Shown in pieces: positions 33,617 to 43,754 of a DNA stretch of 64,000 bases (position 1 is the first letter of the stretch; every line of letters begins with the position of its first letter). The stretch lies in NCBI GenBank assembly GCA_029204225.1, contig CM055100.1, forward strand, positions 7,201,948 through 7,265,947, read 5' to 3'. The translations under genes were made by a program, and so were the position numbers. This stretch comes from Diphasiastrum complanatum. Taxonomy: Eukaryota; Streptophyta; Lycopodiopsida; Lycopodiales; Lycopodiaceae. The notes under the pieces are model-generated. The model searched no databases, was not told where the DNA came from, and saw only the letters and a program-made list of their open reading frames with translations.

Positions 33617-34198
33617 TTGAGAGTTTTTTCAAGTTCAATACTTTTGTTGAAAAGCATCATGATAACAAGATCAAGTTTTTTAGAAGTGATAATGGAGGAG
33701 AATATATCTCAAATGAATTTAAAGTCTTTTGTGATCAAGAAGGAGTTATCTTGCCCTTACACCCCTCAACAAAATGGGGTGGATGAGAGGAGGAATAGGA
33801 CACTATGTGAATGTTTTAAAGCTCTAAGGTTAGATGCATGCCTGCCTAAGACTTTTTGGGGAGAAGCTCTCATGGTGCTAACTTCTTATATAGTAGAGTT
33901 CCATGTAGCTTTATAAATGGTAAAACATCTTATGAGTTGTTATATGAAGAAACGTCTAATCTCAAAAACTTGAAGGTCATTTGCTATGTACATGTCCCTT
34001 TGGACACAAGAACCAAGGAGGATCCATCATCCATGATGGGGATCATAATAGGCTATGGCAATGCAAGCAAAGGCTACAAAATCCTCATTCCCTCTTCTCA
34101 AAAGATTGTCATTTCTAGAGATTTGATGAGACTAGAATGCATAAGCTTGAAGATGATTCACCTAACGACTCTATTGGAAGAGAGGTAGCCGAGATCAT
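33495..34198 (+). pseudogene. Copia family A integrase, truncated
   Basis: Frames read DDYSRYGW twice (the duplication), FRSDNGGEYISNEFK with the second Asp, SCPYTPQQNGVDERRNRTL (Glu position in DER), LPKTFWGEALMV, KTSYELLYEETSN and VHVPLDTRTKEDPSSMMG, then the ISRD region. Similarity to the minus copy ends at gccgagatca, 34189-34198, immediately before the LTR of Gypsy family G. Confidence 0.85.
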
Positions 34199-34200
34199 AG

Positions 34201-34702
34201 TGCAGAGAACGGAGATAAGGGAGAATAACTCTCAACACTCTATTCACTTAGTCAACCTCTTACATATGCATAAACTCTTCTCTCTCGATGCTCGAGACTG
34301 AAGTGTGAGATCAATATATGTTCTATGAGACGAACAAACACACCTCTAAAACAGCATGTGCGTCACTCCCGTGATAAGATCTAGTTAACAATTAGATTGA
34401 GTATACGTTCTATTATACCATAAAAGGTATATTTAACTAAGAGTTAAAATTACTCTAGTTTAACATGTCTTTTCATATCTAGTCGTTTCTCGTGGACGAC
34501 CTAGTGAAGGCTATCCAAGGCAATGTCTTTCCTTTTAAAGGTCTTGCCCTTAAATACAAGGCAAGTACTTAGAAGATATATTCTCGAAAAATGACTTAGG
34601 CCACTTCACGATTTATATTTATCCAGCTCATATCTTTATTCTCAAGTATATCATGCCATATTTATGTTGATATTCAATATTTAACAGTTTCGTGGCATCA
34701 CA
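34201..34702 (-). repeat. Gypsy family G 3' LTR
   Basis: 502 bp, TG…CA on both strands: TGTGATGCCACGAAA at the start of the minus reading, …TTCTCTGCA at its end. About 90% like 59796-60299. Preceded on the minus strand by a purine tract. Confidence 0.85.
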
Positions 34703-34716
34703 TATCCCCTTCTTCA
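34703..34716 (-). other. Polypurine tract of Gypsy family G
   Basis: Minus strand reads gaagaaggggata directly before the LTR start TGTGATGCC. Confidence 0.8.
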
Positions 34717-34988
34717 AATGTGAAACGTCCTTGTGAACATATCATCTTTATTTCAAGGATCATTCACGAAACATTCTGTTCTTTAGATTTTCGTTAAGGT
34801 GAAAAGATATTTCTTCATATGTTTCTTCCTTTAGATATTTCTTCGTCTTAGAGAATATGTGTCTTTGTTGTTTAAATAGGTTGATTTGATTTGATTTTTT
34901 ATTGTTGATAAGAACTGGAATCAAACTTCAAAGATCGGGATTCAGCATCACATAGAAACATCACCACGACATAGGCAAGAATGAATAT

Positions 34989-37660
34989 TCACAAAGGATA
35001 CAATTCTTCATGTAGTTTTTGGGCGAACTCCAAATTTTGTTGAGTCTCAATCAACATCAAGTCTTCCTTGGATTTCATATAACGGCCAACTGGTAGGTTG
35101 CTGAATTCTTGAAGCTTAACAGAGAGCAATGTTCCATCAAACAGCTCCTAAATTAACTTTCTGTCTGTATCTAAATCACTACGTAGTCTGATTTCTTTAC
35201 AATAGCGAGCTGAAAATCTTATGAAAGAGCTTTTAACATAAAGATTCTGAACGAAAAACAATGTCTTTGCCGCAAAAGTTCCAAACTGCCAAAACAAATA
35301 TGTACAGAATTGTTTATAACGTAGTGACTTCCTTCTGTCTTGCAGATTGTGTCGAATCTCCGCAAAATAATCTGCAAGGTTTCGCTCCCAATCCATGTAA
35401 AGACTGAAAAGTTCAGGATAGGCCATATTTACATAGCAAACCTGCATTGTCGAAAGTGCCTAGGTCCACAACAACTTGTGGTTTGTATAGTTGAAACTGC
35501 GACTTTCGCTTCCAAAAATGTCGCTTATTGTCTTCATTTCGCAAAAATTGAAATTCTTTGATTCAAATATATTCAAGAGCATACATAGCAGAAGAGCCTA
35601 TGTATAACTCTGTTGAACCGAAAGGCACAACCTGGAATTTACCCTAAATTATGCCCCAACAGAGACATCCTTTCTGCTCAATAGATAGCTGGGCCATAAC
35701 CAGAGAAAGTCGTCCTTGTCCCATGGTTGCTTCCAATCATTGAAGGTGATGCCTACTGCGCCTGGTAGCATCGTGTAATCCACACGCCATTGTAATTGAA
35801 TATTAAATGCATGACAACAACACTTCCAAAATCATTCAGCAAATGCAAGGAATCTTTCAACACATACCTTCAACTGATTTTGACATGTTCACTTGTGTAG
35901 TGACTGTGGCCAAGTCCTAAGTTTGCAACTCAACAGCTAACTTCTGGTCTTCTAGCTACTGCTTGAGATCTGACAACTGTTGTTCGAGCTTGTCGATCTT
36001 CGCGACTGCCTCCAAATACTTTGGATGGTCAGTAACTCCCGAGCAAGCAGGCACAGCTTGTATTTGCAACATCAGATCATCAATGTGAAGCAAGGCCTAA
36101 AGGTATTCTTTGTGAGAGTCGGGCCTACTGCAAGTTGGGGTGGCTTCACCAGATAGCTCCTTCAACTCAGCCAACTCTTCCTCGACAAGAGCCTTCGCAT
36201 CCTCAAGTGGTTGCAAGAACTTGACTCGAAATTTTTTGAGCATCTGGCCTTGGAGCTGGTTCAGTTTTGTGAGGTCTACTATGATCGAGCCTACATTGCT
36301 GCACAGAGTAAAGTAGCTTCTGTCTTTATTCGTGTGGCTCGCTCCTCCTGCAAATGCTTCTGGAGAGTGACATTGTGTTGATTTGAAGCCAACAACTATT
36401 GTTTCAAATCATTTTGAGTCTGAAAATTTACAGACGTGGCCTCAATCGTCTTATTGGTCTACTTCAAATAATCAGTTTCATTTATTGCAGTCGAAAGCTG
36501 TGCTTCAAGAGAACAATTTCGTTCAATCAGTTGAGTGTTGTCTGATTCGAGCGAGTCGATCTTCTCATAGGACTCTTTGAGAGAGTCTTGATACTTTCTC
36601 TCTGCTTGTATCAAGTCCAGGATCGTCTTCTGATTATATCGATTAAAATCATAGATATCAGCCACTAAATTCTTGGCTTTCTCTGACATGTTGCGGAACC
36701 ACTAGGGCTGGTTGGCTGGTTCGTCCTCTTGGTCGTCACTGCCCCAAAGTCACCTAATGGTGCTGCTCGTGCACTGCCTGAAGTGTCAAACTGAGTGGCA
36801 TCATCGTCTAAGGTTGATGCACTCTTCTGCTTCTGGGATGTTGAAGCAAATGCTGGCTTTGATAAATCAACAATAGCGGCTCCATCAGTATCCATGGCTG
36901 TAGTAGCAGGTGCATCAGTTTGAGAAGCACCAGCATCAATATCCATAACATCTATGGCTGGCACAACAACGGTTGTGTGGCTATGATTGGAACAGTCAGG
37001 AGGCTAGAAAGGTGAATGGATTTCGGAGACAATAGCCTTTCCATCAGCATGGTTTTCTCTTGATTGTTTAACACTCCAAAATGTTCACATAGTCGTGAAA
37101 CGTGTGCTCCGACTCCAGAAAACTTTTGGTGTTTGATCCACCTCAAAAATTCCTTGTATGTGATAACACCAAAATAAACATGATTGCCAGCTAGCGCGTC
37201 CAATAGATAGCCAAAATTTTGGACTAAAATGGTTGTATCCACATCCGTTAAAAATATTGCTTGATTCGCGTATTTACAAAACAGCTTAAAGGTGGTATTC
37301 TTTATCATCGAGATTTTATACCCCTTTGTGGGTACAAAGCAATTGCTCAGAAAATGGGCGGTTTCATCCATTGAATCTTTGTTTATAGAAACAAGTTTAC
37401 CATTCAATGGTAATCCCAGCGCTGTGCAAAATACGTCTTCGGAGATAGTGAAAAATTTGCCTCGCACATGGACTTTGAAATCCACTTCAGAAACTGCGTG
37501 GATGGAGTTCACAAATTCAGTACTGATGTCAGACGAGATGATTGAAGGATTTACTTTCAAATTTCCCAACCTGCATTGATCCAAATAGGACTAGATTGAT
37601 GCCAGACGGATTCCTGCACATGCTTTCCAGGTAAAGTGAAGAGCTAGATGCAGAAGCCAT
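34989..37660 (-). pseudogene. Gypsy family G ORF3 (env-position protein), near full length
   Basis: On the minus strand it starts MASASSSSLY and ends HEELYPL, roughly 890 codons across several frames. N-terminal block (36952-37584): STEFVNSIHAVSEVDFKVHV, RGKFFTISEDVFCTALGLPL, FVPTKGYKISMIKN, YFGVITYKEFLRWIKHQKF, similar in style to Transposase_32/Athila ORF proteins. Then a Thr/Ala/Ser linker (36665-36964), a predicted coiled coil (AERKYQDSLKESYEKIDSLE, NTQLIERNCSLEAQL, 36459-36689) and a C-terminal block (35148-35447) with MDWERNLADYFAEIRHNLQD and LYVKSSFIRFSARYCKEIRL. No signal peptide or membrane segment was seen, so an envelope role is not supported. Stops and shifts occur, mostly between 35450 and 36450. 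Confidence 0.6.
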
Positions 37661-37799
37661 TGTATCAAATAATTCATGAAAGCTTTGTAGATCGTGACAG
37701 ATTGTAAGAGAGTGCTTGATCGCAAAAATTTTGAGCACAGGAAAGCATGAAAACGCAACAAGTACGTGTGAGGAAGAAAAATAGAAAATAGCTTATAAT

Positions 37800-38730
37800 A
37801 TGCAGTACCAAATTCGTGTTCATATTCGTCACTCGAATCATCAGACTCTTTTGAGTTCGTGTCTGCAACTTTAATTTCTTCATACGAAAAATCTGCTTCA
37901 GTGTTGCAGGCATCAAAGAATTCTTCTTCGTTAGTATTCTCATAGCATTCGAAATATTGCACTTCGATGTCAGATGCATTAGAAAAAATATTTAAGGCAT
38001 AAGAAGATTCTTCTGAGGTAAAACTGGTGTCAGACAAAGGAGTTTCACCTTCATATTTGTCACGACTCCAGGTGATTATTTGTTCTGATGGCTTACCTCG
38101 ATTATTGGTCTCACCAGTCTGAAATCTCAACTCTCTGGATTTCCAATGAACACTTGCATTTGATTGATAAAGCCAAGGCCATCCAATTAGCACAAAATAA
38201 GATGAGAAACCAAGTGGCTTGATAACTATGAAATTCATTATGAAAGGCTTGGCTTGAATGTAAACAGTGACATCCTTCAATTCTCCAACAGGTTTTTGTC
38301 GCGTCGAATCAGCTAACTTGATATTTTGCTGTGTCGGTTGAATGTCAGTCAGCCCCAAAGCATGAGCTGTGTCTTCTGTTATTATGTTCAAGTTGGAACC
38401 AGAGTCTATTGCCACTTTTTCAATCAGGCATCCCGCAATGGTAACACCAATTTCAGGTGCACCGAGATCACCTAAAGCAATAGAAAAAACACCAACATCT
38501 GGCAAAGAAGCTTTTTTCTTCTTTTTAGGGGCATAAAGACCTTTCAGTTGCTTTCTGTAATAAGTGTTATCTGCCAATAGCTGTTCAAAAGTGATGTTCG
38601 GATGAATAGATCCAATATCAATCACGATGTCATAGTCCTTCATCTTTGATTTCGAGATTGGCTTGTTTAAAATAGCACTAGACAATTTAGTCTTCGTGAT
38701 TTCCTCGTCCCTTTCCTCAAATGTGACCAC
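37800..38730 (-). pseudogene. Gypsy family G protease region
   Basis: An open minus frame of 379 codons (37591-38730) includes VTIAGCLIEKVAIDSGSNLN, an aspartic-protease active site (Asp-Ser-Gly at 38398-38406), then IKLADSTRQKPVGELKDVTV and PLGFSSYFVLIGWPWLYQSN, the second conserved region of Gypsy protease. An acidic Ser-rich tail precedes the point (about 37800) where homology switches to the ORF3 leader. Normally RT would follow; here it is missing. The first part (KKKKKASL…) links to gag. Confidence 0.8.
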
Positions 38731-39202
38731 CTTCTCTGCAACAGCTAAGTGAAGTTCAGTGTTGATAATTTTTTTTGCTTCTGCTGAGATGTCTTTTGCA
38801 AATAATTTTGCAGCATCTCGGTCATAGTCGGGGTCATCTTTAAGATCTTCTTAGCCGTAGATTTGTTCGTTGACTTGTTAGAAGATTTCTTCTGCGAAGG
38901 TTTTTTTGCGCTTCGTTGAAGATTTCTGTTTGGATTTCGAGGAGCCTTTGCTTCTCGTTGTGACTTTGAATATCTTTTCCATGTCACTTGGCCAAGACTA
39001 GTCTTCTATCTTCGCCAATTTGCCTTCAATAACATCAATTCTTTGCACAATAGCATCAATCGAAGCTTTTGTTTTTGAGTCTGCAGCAGTTGGTGCTGTT
39101 ACATATTGATATTTAGGTCATGGCTTCTACGGCTGAGGGCAATCATAATACTTGTGGCGGCTCCCTACAGTTCGAGCATAACGGTATATAACCAATCGGC
39201 TT

Positions 39203-40640
39203 TCACGGCTGAGGACAGTCAGGTGCAAAATGTCCCAGCTCTCCATAGTTGTAGCAGTTATCCGACACTGGTTTAGTCACGATTTGAAACTTTGTTGGTC
39301 CAACGAATTCAGGAGGATTATGTCTTCTTGGTGCGAACTTTGGTCTATCCTGCTGGGCTAATGCTTGAGTACCCTGAACATAGTTAGTAGTCGCATCATT
39401 CTGAAAAATAACAAGTACCTCTTGGGCAGGATCTTCAATATACTTGACATTCACAGGGGTACAGTCTTCCTTAGTATGTCCAGAAGTTCCACATTTCATA
39501 CACCACATTCCTGAGTTGGAAGAAGACGCTTTTGGTCTTTTGTCTGCAACTTCAGAGATCTGCACTTTGAATCATTAAGCTTTTTATTAAGGTCAGCCAT
39601 ATTACTCTTCCAAAGCTTTTTGACTTTAGAAGATGACGACTTATCCTCGATGGTTTTTGTGCCATCCTTTCACTTGGAACGTCGTTTATTTCTTTTGTCT
39701 CCTTTATCAGCTTTCTGACGAATCACTACTTTCAGACTCCGAGCTTGAAAAACTGGTACTTGAGTCAGAATCTGAATCGTCATCGTTGTCATTGGAATCA
39801 GTCTTAGACTTGCGAGATCTTTTAGTTGAGCGTTGCTTTTGTGCTAGTTTCGAGGTCTCAAAATTTTTGGCACTAGCTATTACTGCTGCTAAGGAGGCCA
39901 TGTCCCCTTGTCTGCAATACCGATCAATCTTTGGTGATGAACCAGCCAAAAACCATTCGATCTGCATATCAACGGGATATACCCCTGTTAGTTTTCCTAT
40001 AAGATTTTTAACCTTTCGTGTATATTTTCAAAGAAATTCTTTAGTCTTCTTCTCAACATTGTTTAGATGTCCGAGAATTCTAGATTTGTAACCGATTTCT
40101 CTGAACTGGTTCATAAACGCATCTTTCAGTAGTAACCAAGTTCTTACACGGCCTGGTTCAACTTGATTGTACCTATGCGTGTCTGCTCATAGGAGTATAC
40201 CTCTAACAACTCTCAGTGGGCTATCGCTGCCTTTCCAGTATAAACGAGAATTCGGCTATCGCTGCCTTTCCAGTATAAACGAGAATTCTGATCTCTGCTC
40301 GTGAAGTAAAAAAGTCTGAGGCTGAGCCATCGCACACAGTCAGCACACATGGAACTTTTGTGGCAACCCATCGGACCTTTCCATGATAGATGTGGCAGGC
40401 CTCAGGCAAACACCTATGGCTATTGTTCAGCAAGACCTTGCTGTTGACAGTCGCACCTATAGGACTTATCATCTTCGGATGCTAAGCACATTATCTGGCT
40501 ACATTGCGTTTACATTTTCGAACGATCATCATCCAGTCTTTACTCAAGCTTCTGTTTCTTCAGAACAGAAGGTTTCAGTGGATGAGCAGATACTGCTGAT
40601 GTAGTTCCTCCAAATAATGTCGGATTTGCGGAACACCTAA
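39203..40640 (-). pseudogene. Gypsy family G gag
   Basis: On the minus strand: AVRTWLLLKDAFMNQFREI, NNVEKKTKEFL-stop-KYTRK, GVYPVDMQIEWFLAGSSPK, DMASLAAVIASAKNFETSKL (retrotrans_gag fold, about 40200-39830). An acidic Ser run (DDDSDSDSSTSFSSSES) follows, then knuckles CMKCGTSGHTKEDC (39461-39502) and CYNYGELGHFAPDCPQP near 39210-39260. A third reads CPQP-like but is broken near 39150. Upstream, the frame at 40221-40472 (WVATKVPCVLTVCDGSASDF, RAEIRILVYTGKAAIAE) probably continues gag, but a 35-bp duplication interrupts it. The 5' limit is uncertain. Confidence 0.7.
40219..40288. repeat. 35-bp perfect tandem duplication
   Basis: Units 40219-40253 and 40254-40288 (ggctatcgctgcctttcc…gaattc), identical, so recent. 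It shifts the presumed gag frame. Confidence 0.95.
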
Positions 40641-41287
40641 AAAAGATCGCAGTCTTAGCAAGTGGAAGACTTATTTAACTGGCTGACTAGCGGTATTGCG
40701 ACTCCCAACTCAGAGTGTAAGAATGGCATTGCAACAAACTTCTAAATGAGACAAAGGCCACACACTCATGACTTGGGATTTCACGAGGGACACCGGTTGT
40801 CCTTCCACGCCTGAGGTATATCTTTAACTGTTATATTATTGTTGCAATAGGAACCAGATATAGAAGGGACATTCATTTTGTTAACTCTTATGTTGGAAAT
40901 GAGTAGTTTCATGTAGTAGTGTGTGTGAAATCTAAATTGTGGTGTTAGGTAGTGAGTAGAATACATGTGTTAGGATGTGATGGAACTTCGTATTATAGTC
41001 CCTTCTATGACGCTTGTGTGCTAAAATTTTGGGTTCTAGGCTTTGCCTAAATTGGAATCACATTGCAACATGAGTTTTTTCATTGCATCTTGTTATTTGC
41101 GCTTTGAGTCAACACGCTCGACCTCTTTGAAATAGAAGAGCGGGTTGTCACCATACATGGTTGAAATACACCACCTCGGTTAGAGGTCAGCATAGTCACC
41201 TCCAACGTTGGAACTGCCTAGCGAAATACCTAGGCCTGACACTTGGCAAAATACCACCACCTATCAAACAAAGCAGCGCGTATAACT
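40641..41287. other. Non-coding stretch before Copia family C LTR
   Basis: No gene, LTR pair or primer-binding site recognised. Contains tgtgatggaacttcg-type phrases and cacctcggttagaggtcagc, with no match elsewhere in the window. Confidence 0.4.
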
Positions 41288-41991
41288 TGTGAAGAATTGA
41301 AAAAGATTATCTATGTTAGATATAGGAGTCTTATGTTTTTTATATCAAACATCTAGGTGTAGGATGTTGATAGGACCAAATTTGGCATAGATGGCAAATT
41401 ACCCATTTCCACTTGTAATGCCACTATTTAGCCAAAATAGAGTAAGAGGCTAAACTCGTGCCAAAAAAAAAAATTTAAGAGGTCCAATAAGATTTAGAGG
41501 TGGAACTTTGAGGGGTCCAATAGAATTTGAGGTTTGCTTGAAAAGGGTTCAATAAAATTTAGAGGTGAATGGATCACTGGTCCAATAGGATTAAGATATG
41601 GCAAAAGTGTGGTCCAATCATAGTTAAGCATAGCTGTAGCTCGTGGATCTACTAGTATCATTGTACTTCTCATTTGGATCTAATTGATTTTGAGATTGAG
41701 TAGATTTTGTGAGTAATCGGTTTTCTAGCTTTCTCTCTCTACCCGAGAGTTCATGATGATTTTCTCTCTCTACCCGAGGAGAGCAGCTTGTTTTTACTTA
41801 GATTATTTTTGGAACACTTCCCACACGTGTGAGTGAGATTTGGAAGTGATTGAATGCATGTAGTAGTGTGTTTTTGCCATAGCATTAAAGATAGATCTTG
41901 AATCTCAATCTAGTCTTGATCTTGGTGCATCTACACACCTTAGGAGATCACAAGTACATGTTGTGGATAGTCCACACGTGTGAAATCAACA
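41288..41991 (+). repeat. Copia family C LTR (5' LTR position)
   Basis: 704 bp. Starts TGTGAAGAATTGAAAAAG, ends AAATCAACA, followed directly by a primer-binding site. It is an inverted match of 56352-57079. It has two units of tttctctctctacccgag at about 41729-41780, and CACACGTGTG at 41822-41831 and 41973-41982. No family C gag follows; sequence to the right is unrelated. Confidence 0.85.
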
Positions 41992-42004
41992 TGGTATCAG
42001 AGCC
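41992..42004 (+). other. Primer-binding site (tRNA-Met type)
   Basis: TGGTATCAGAGCC, exact, right after the LTR. Confidence 0.95.
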
Positions 42005-42868
42005 TACCTAAGGTTACGATGTATTTTGAACTATTTAAGGCACCCCACGTAGCACGAAGATGACTAAAAGATGATGTTTTATTGTCGTTTCATGCACACT
42101 AAGCTTATTTATTATTGTTGTTGACACTCATGAACATCTTAAGAAAATGGTAGAAACCACCCTCTTTACCAAAGTGCAGCCGTATGATTGATCAAAGACC
42201 AGAGACCCTATAATTTGAAGGCTTAAGGCTAGAGCCATAATGCCACGAGACGACTTTGGACCCGTAGGCTACAAGACTTTAGTGTATTGGGGATGTCCTT
42301 AATCACCCTCACCTAGAGCTATGATATGGAAAGAAAGGATCAATACGATCAAGAATGATGTTAAACCTCCTTGTAGCCGTGCCTCCGGGGGCCTGGAAAA
42401 CCCTCATCGGCTGGGGAGCACGGGGTGATTGAGCCCTCAATCACTCACGTAAGGGCAGTGTGGGCCCTTCCCCTGTAGGGCTTCCTGGCGAGACCAATCC
42501 CCCGTCGGGAATTTTTCCTCTATCATTGGTGCGTCTGACAAGAGTAATTTGATAAGGGAGTATTTTCTGAAAGGCAATGGCCTACAAAGAGTGCATATTA
42601 GAAATTCACTACTTGACCGACTGTATTGTCATTGCTGTCAGTCGCACGACTAACCCTTTAGTGTGGGCTACTTGACTAGTGTTGAATGTTGTTTTGAAAG
42701 ACGATTACTAGGTTAGTAGAAGTCAAAGTGGTTAGCATCACACAGTGATGTGTGCTGATCCCACACACAGAGTATATATTCTAGAACCTTGTCACTATTA
42801 TGAGCATGTTGTTTAGAATACTGAGGCCGCATGTCTAACCTTGTTACATGCCCAAGTAATCAAGCCAT
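42005..42868. other. Non-coding leader-like stretch, partly GC-rich
   Basis: No ORF. 42370-42510 is GC-rich with short inverted repeats (ttgagccctcaa; gggcccttcccctgtagggc), so the RNA could fold. It may be a leader of the ORF at 42869 or a separate insertion. Confidence 0.35.
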
Positions 42869-43231
42869 ATGGGGACCCTCTACCTGAAAACAGTTGAATT
42901 TTTGTCTTGGTTATGGGGATTAGAACGGAGACGAGAAGCTTTACTGGAGCCTCCTATAGATCCCAATGATGAAGCGCGAGAACTAGTCAAAGAGTTAAGA
43001 GACCGCATCCTACATATGAATGAGAGGGTATTAGCCTTGGCTGTAGAAATAGGACAATTTAAATGCCAGCTGAACTTAGTCAACCAAAGGCCATCTACAC
43101 CCACTAGGCATGGTTGTTGGTTTTGCCAAGGGGATCATGTGAACAGGAATTGTCCCACCACTGTGTGTGGGTATTGCAGAAAACATGGCCACCTAAAAGA
43201 ATGTTGTTGGAAATGCAGCGATAAGAACTGA
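42869..43231 (+). CDS. Gag-like protein with tandem zinc knuckles, unrecognised family
   Basis: A 120-codon frame. Residues about 35-70 (DEARELVKELRDRILHMNER and following) look like a coiled coil. The C-terminus has CWFCQGDHVNRNC (CX2CX3HX4C) and CGYCRKHGHLKEC (CX2CX4HX4C) back to back, then CCWKC. Past the stop, GHVHESYCDMCHSARDKC at about 43280-43335 looks like a further Cys cluster of the same protein. Tandem knuckles bind nucleic acid in retroelement gag. No protease or pol follows, and no host gene is suggested. Start at the first ATG after a stop; not verified. Confidence 0.45.
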   Translation: MGTLYLKTVEFLSWLWGLERRREALLEPPIDPNDEARELVKELRDRILHMNERVLALAVEIGQFKCQLNLVNQRPSTPTRHGCWFCQGDHVNRNCPTTVCGYCRKHGHLKECCWKCSDKN

Positions 43232-43433
43232 ATATTGGTTTTGAGTGGAAGATAGAAAGAGAATATCAGAAGAACCCTAAACTACGGACACGTGCATGAA
43301 TCATATTGCGACATGTGTCATTCGGCACGTGATAAATGTCAGATCAATCATTCTCTGTACGACGAAATATTTTTGATAAATCATGCGTCGACATGTGTCC
43401 TTTTGGAACTCCTCCATGTGTGAAATGTTTTTT

Positions 43434-43440
43434 TATAAAT
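43434..43440 (+). promoter_or_regulatory. Possible TATA box
   Basis: tataaat in a T-rich context, about 310 bp upstream of the ATG at about 43750 of the unrecognised gene. Suggestive only. Confidence 0.35.
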
Positions 43441-43754
43441 AGGTTATTTTCAGCGCGGATTTTCATGCAAATTTTCTGATTTTTGAGCCGAATATTGATT
43501 TCAAGCGCACACTTGCCTCTCTTTACATTCTGTTGACATACTTGCGCCTGGAACCGATATTGCCTGGTTCGGTATCGCTTTCAAGTGCGCCTTACGTCTC
43601 ATTTTTTTTCTGATCTTTGTACTCGTGCTCGGATTCGATACCCTATTTTTTGATATCTTTTTCGAGTGCACATTGCCTTGAGGTTCTTGTCTGACCAGCA
43701 TTTTGTGCTTGAGAGCGATATTCGAAATCTTTCTTTTGTATTTTTTGTTTAAAA

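Larger units (their letters stand above)
34201..40640 (-). mobile_element. Ty3/Gypsy family G element, minus-strand copy
   Basis: From right to left: gag (about 40640-39203), protease (38730-37800), ORF3 (37660-34989), polypurine tract and 3' LTR (34702-34201). RT, RNase H, integrase and the T-rich spacer are deleted at about 37800, where protease sequence runs straight into the promoter-like leader of ORF3 that in the plus copy lies at about 24440. No 5' LTR was found. Confidence 0.8.

Noticed and set aside
34989-37660. Retroviral-type envelope gene
   Set aside because: No signal peptide, membrane segment or cleavage motif is visible; only the position resembles env.
40383-40604. Plus-strand ORF of 73 codons
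   Set aside because: It overlaps the probable N-terminal gag sequence of Gypsy family G on the other strand and has no recognisable domain.
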